A DNA stretch of 5,581 nt. Origin: JBDKTK01 sp039680225. Lineage in GTDB: Bacteria; Desulfobacterota; Syntrophia; Syntrophales; UBA4778. The stretch's first letter is position 1; the number at the start of each line of letters is the position of its first letter. Positions 4,808 to 5,581 of the stretch are shown here, in pieces. The notes under the pieces were generated by a model, which was given only the letters and a program-made list of their open reading frames with translations, was not told the DNA's origin and did no database searches. The stretch covers positions 1 to 5,581 of the forward strand of contig JBDKTK010000225.1 of assembly GCA_039680225.1 (NCBI GenBank), written 5' to 3'. The position numbers and the translations under genes are program-made.

Positions 4808-5581
4808 CTATCTGTTTATGTAATAGACCAGGTTTTTCATGGCCAGGGCCGCCGAAGTCGTTTCGAGCGCGCTCTCATGGGCGGTCTCCTGGGATTGCAG
4901 TTTGATTGCAGCCTCTTCCTTCGCCTCGGTGGTGCTGCCCTCCAAAGTCGAGATATTTCCGCTGACATAGGTTTTGAGCTGCTCTATCCGGGATTCCGAT
5001 GTTTCCAGTTGGGAGTTGATATTTGCAAGGGCAACCTGCTCGGAAGTGACGGCATCGATTGCCTGCTGCAGCGCGTCGGAAAGATCGGATGAAGAATAAC
5101 TGCCGCTTGCGGAATTTTTCAGAGCGTATATCGCCTCGCTCAAAGAACTCAATGCCTTGCTGAATATGCTGCTTCCGTCATTATTCAGGGTAACGCTGTA
5201 ATTGGAGCTGATAATGGCGGTCTTCGATTTATCTCCGCCCTGGTACGCAAGGTACGCATCAACCTCGGCGCCGCCCGAATCAGCCGCGGTCACTGAAAAC
5301 GAATATTCCCCGTCGGGCAGCAGGGAGCCGGAATCGTCGCAGCCGTCCCACGTCAGCGAGTTTATTCCCTCGCTCCCGCTCGACCCGCTGATGGTCCGGA
5401 CTACCGCCCCTGTGGAATCTGTTACTGCGACTGTTACAGAAGCTGCAGACCGGACCAGGCCGAACTTTATATCCCCCGCCTGCCCGTCCGCTATGCAGGC
5501 CGTATAAGAGAACGGTTCGGTTTTGCAGCTGCTGCCGCTGTATATGCAGACCGACCCGTCCTTTGAATTCGCCAAGATCGG
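4808..5581 (-). CDS. flgL: FlgL-like hook-filament junction protein with inserted Ig-like domain (partial, N-terminus outside window)
   Basis: 257 C-terminal residues are visible; the frame is open to the window edge, and the apparent start (TTG at 5575) is internal, so the N-terminal D0/D1 helices are missing. Counting from that Leu: LANSKDGSVCIYSGSSCKTE (1-20) then PF corresponds to the FlgL/HAP3 segment 'ANT-dG-YiFgG-tPF'. AYLAYQGGD (107-115) through DGSSIF corresponds to the 'YqGddg...G..iF' segment. The C-terminal helices (about 140-255) end in ALAMKNLVYYINR, like FlgL rather than flagellin. Between these, residues 26-106 form an extra domain resembling the FlgD Ig-like fold: VAVTDSTGAVVRTI, NSLTWDGCDDSG and LPDGEYSFSVTAAD. 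FlgL joins the hook to the filament and is exported by the flagellar secretion system. flaF follows 52 bp downstream. Another late flagellar filament-type protein is a weaker alternative. Confidence 0.8.
   Translation of the reverse strand, partial: PILANSKDGSVCIYSGSSCKTEPFSYTACIADGQAGDIKFGLVRSAASVTVAVTDSTGAVVRTISGSSGSEGINSLTWDGCDDSGSLLPDGEYSFSVTAADSGGAEVDAYLAYQGGDKSKTAIISSNYSVTLNNDGSSIFSKALSSLSEAIYALKNSASGSYSSSDLSDALQQAIDAVTSEQVALANINSQLETSESRIEQLKTYVSGNISTLEGSTTEAKEEAAIKLQSQETAHESALETTSAALAMKNLVYYINR
5258..5500 (-). other. FlgD-type Ig-like domain inserted within the FlgL-like protein
   Basis: About 81 residues carry the FlgD Ig-like pattern: hydrophobic strands (SVTVAV), the D-x-x-G-x-V-V-R-T turn, G-x-N-x-x-x-W-D-G-x-D-x-x-G, and L-P-x-G-x-Y-x-F-x-V-x-A. 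In FlgD, the hook cap protein, this region builds a beta-sandwich. Here it sits where FlgL carries its surface-exposed D2 domain, so it probably projects outward at the hook-filament junction. The domain identity is from motif memory; the boundaries are approximate. Confidence 0.65.

Noticed and set aside
4808..5575. Complete 255-residue protein starting at TTG 5575
   Set aside because: The frame stays open past the TTG to the window edge and the residues there align with the middle of FlgL, so the true start lies outside.

Overview
The window looks like part of a Gram-negative, motile bacterial chromosome with moderate to high GC and AT-rich intergenic stretches. The short flagellin that is converted by conserved D0/D1 ends, together with FlaF, is the arrangement familiar from Alphaproteobacteria and some other lineages (Desulfobacterota-like or Magnetococcus-like relatives are also possible). 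The organism cannot be named from the sequence, and no phage or plasmid functions are visible.

Left part (1-2747): an ABC-F ATPase of the Uup type runs leftward off the window edge. A 102-bp divergent intergenic region separates it from a rightward DEAD-box RNA helicase of RhlE type. Immediately after the helicase, with a strong ribosome binding site, lies a 53-residue two-helix membrane protein with a glycine zipper, starting at GTG; it is easily overlooked. These genes relate to ribosome/RNA handling, apart from the small membrane protein, whose role is unknown.

Middle part (2748-3433): an orphan 69-residue helix-turn-helix protein resembling the N-terminal DNA-binding part of IS3-type OrfA transposases, without its coiled coil and without an OrfB partner. 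It is bracketed by two inverted copies of a 25-bp array, each made of three TTAAG-like half-sites spaced exactly 10 bp apart. One array lies upstream of the HTH gene and the other upstream of the flagellin gene, and the two leaders also share short sequence blocks. This is the least explained part of the window and may be a small regulatory circuit or the relic of a mobile element or duplicated promoter.

Right part (3434-5581): a short flagellin (rightward) converges on a leftward pair: a FlgL-like hook-filament junction protein (5' end outside the window) followed by FlaF. A strong bidirectional hairpin terminator separates the converging units. The FlgL-like protein appears to carry a FlgD-type Ig-like domain inserted between conserved FlgL segments, plus four cysteines, which is unusual for an exported flagellar protein. 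Together flagellin (filament), FlgL (junction) and FlaF (flagellin synthesis/secretion control) form a late flagellar gene cluster.
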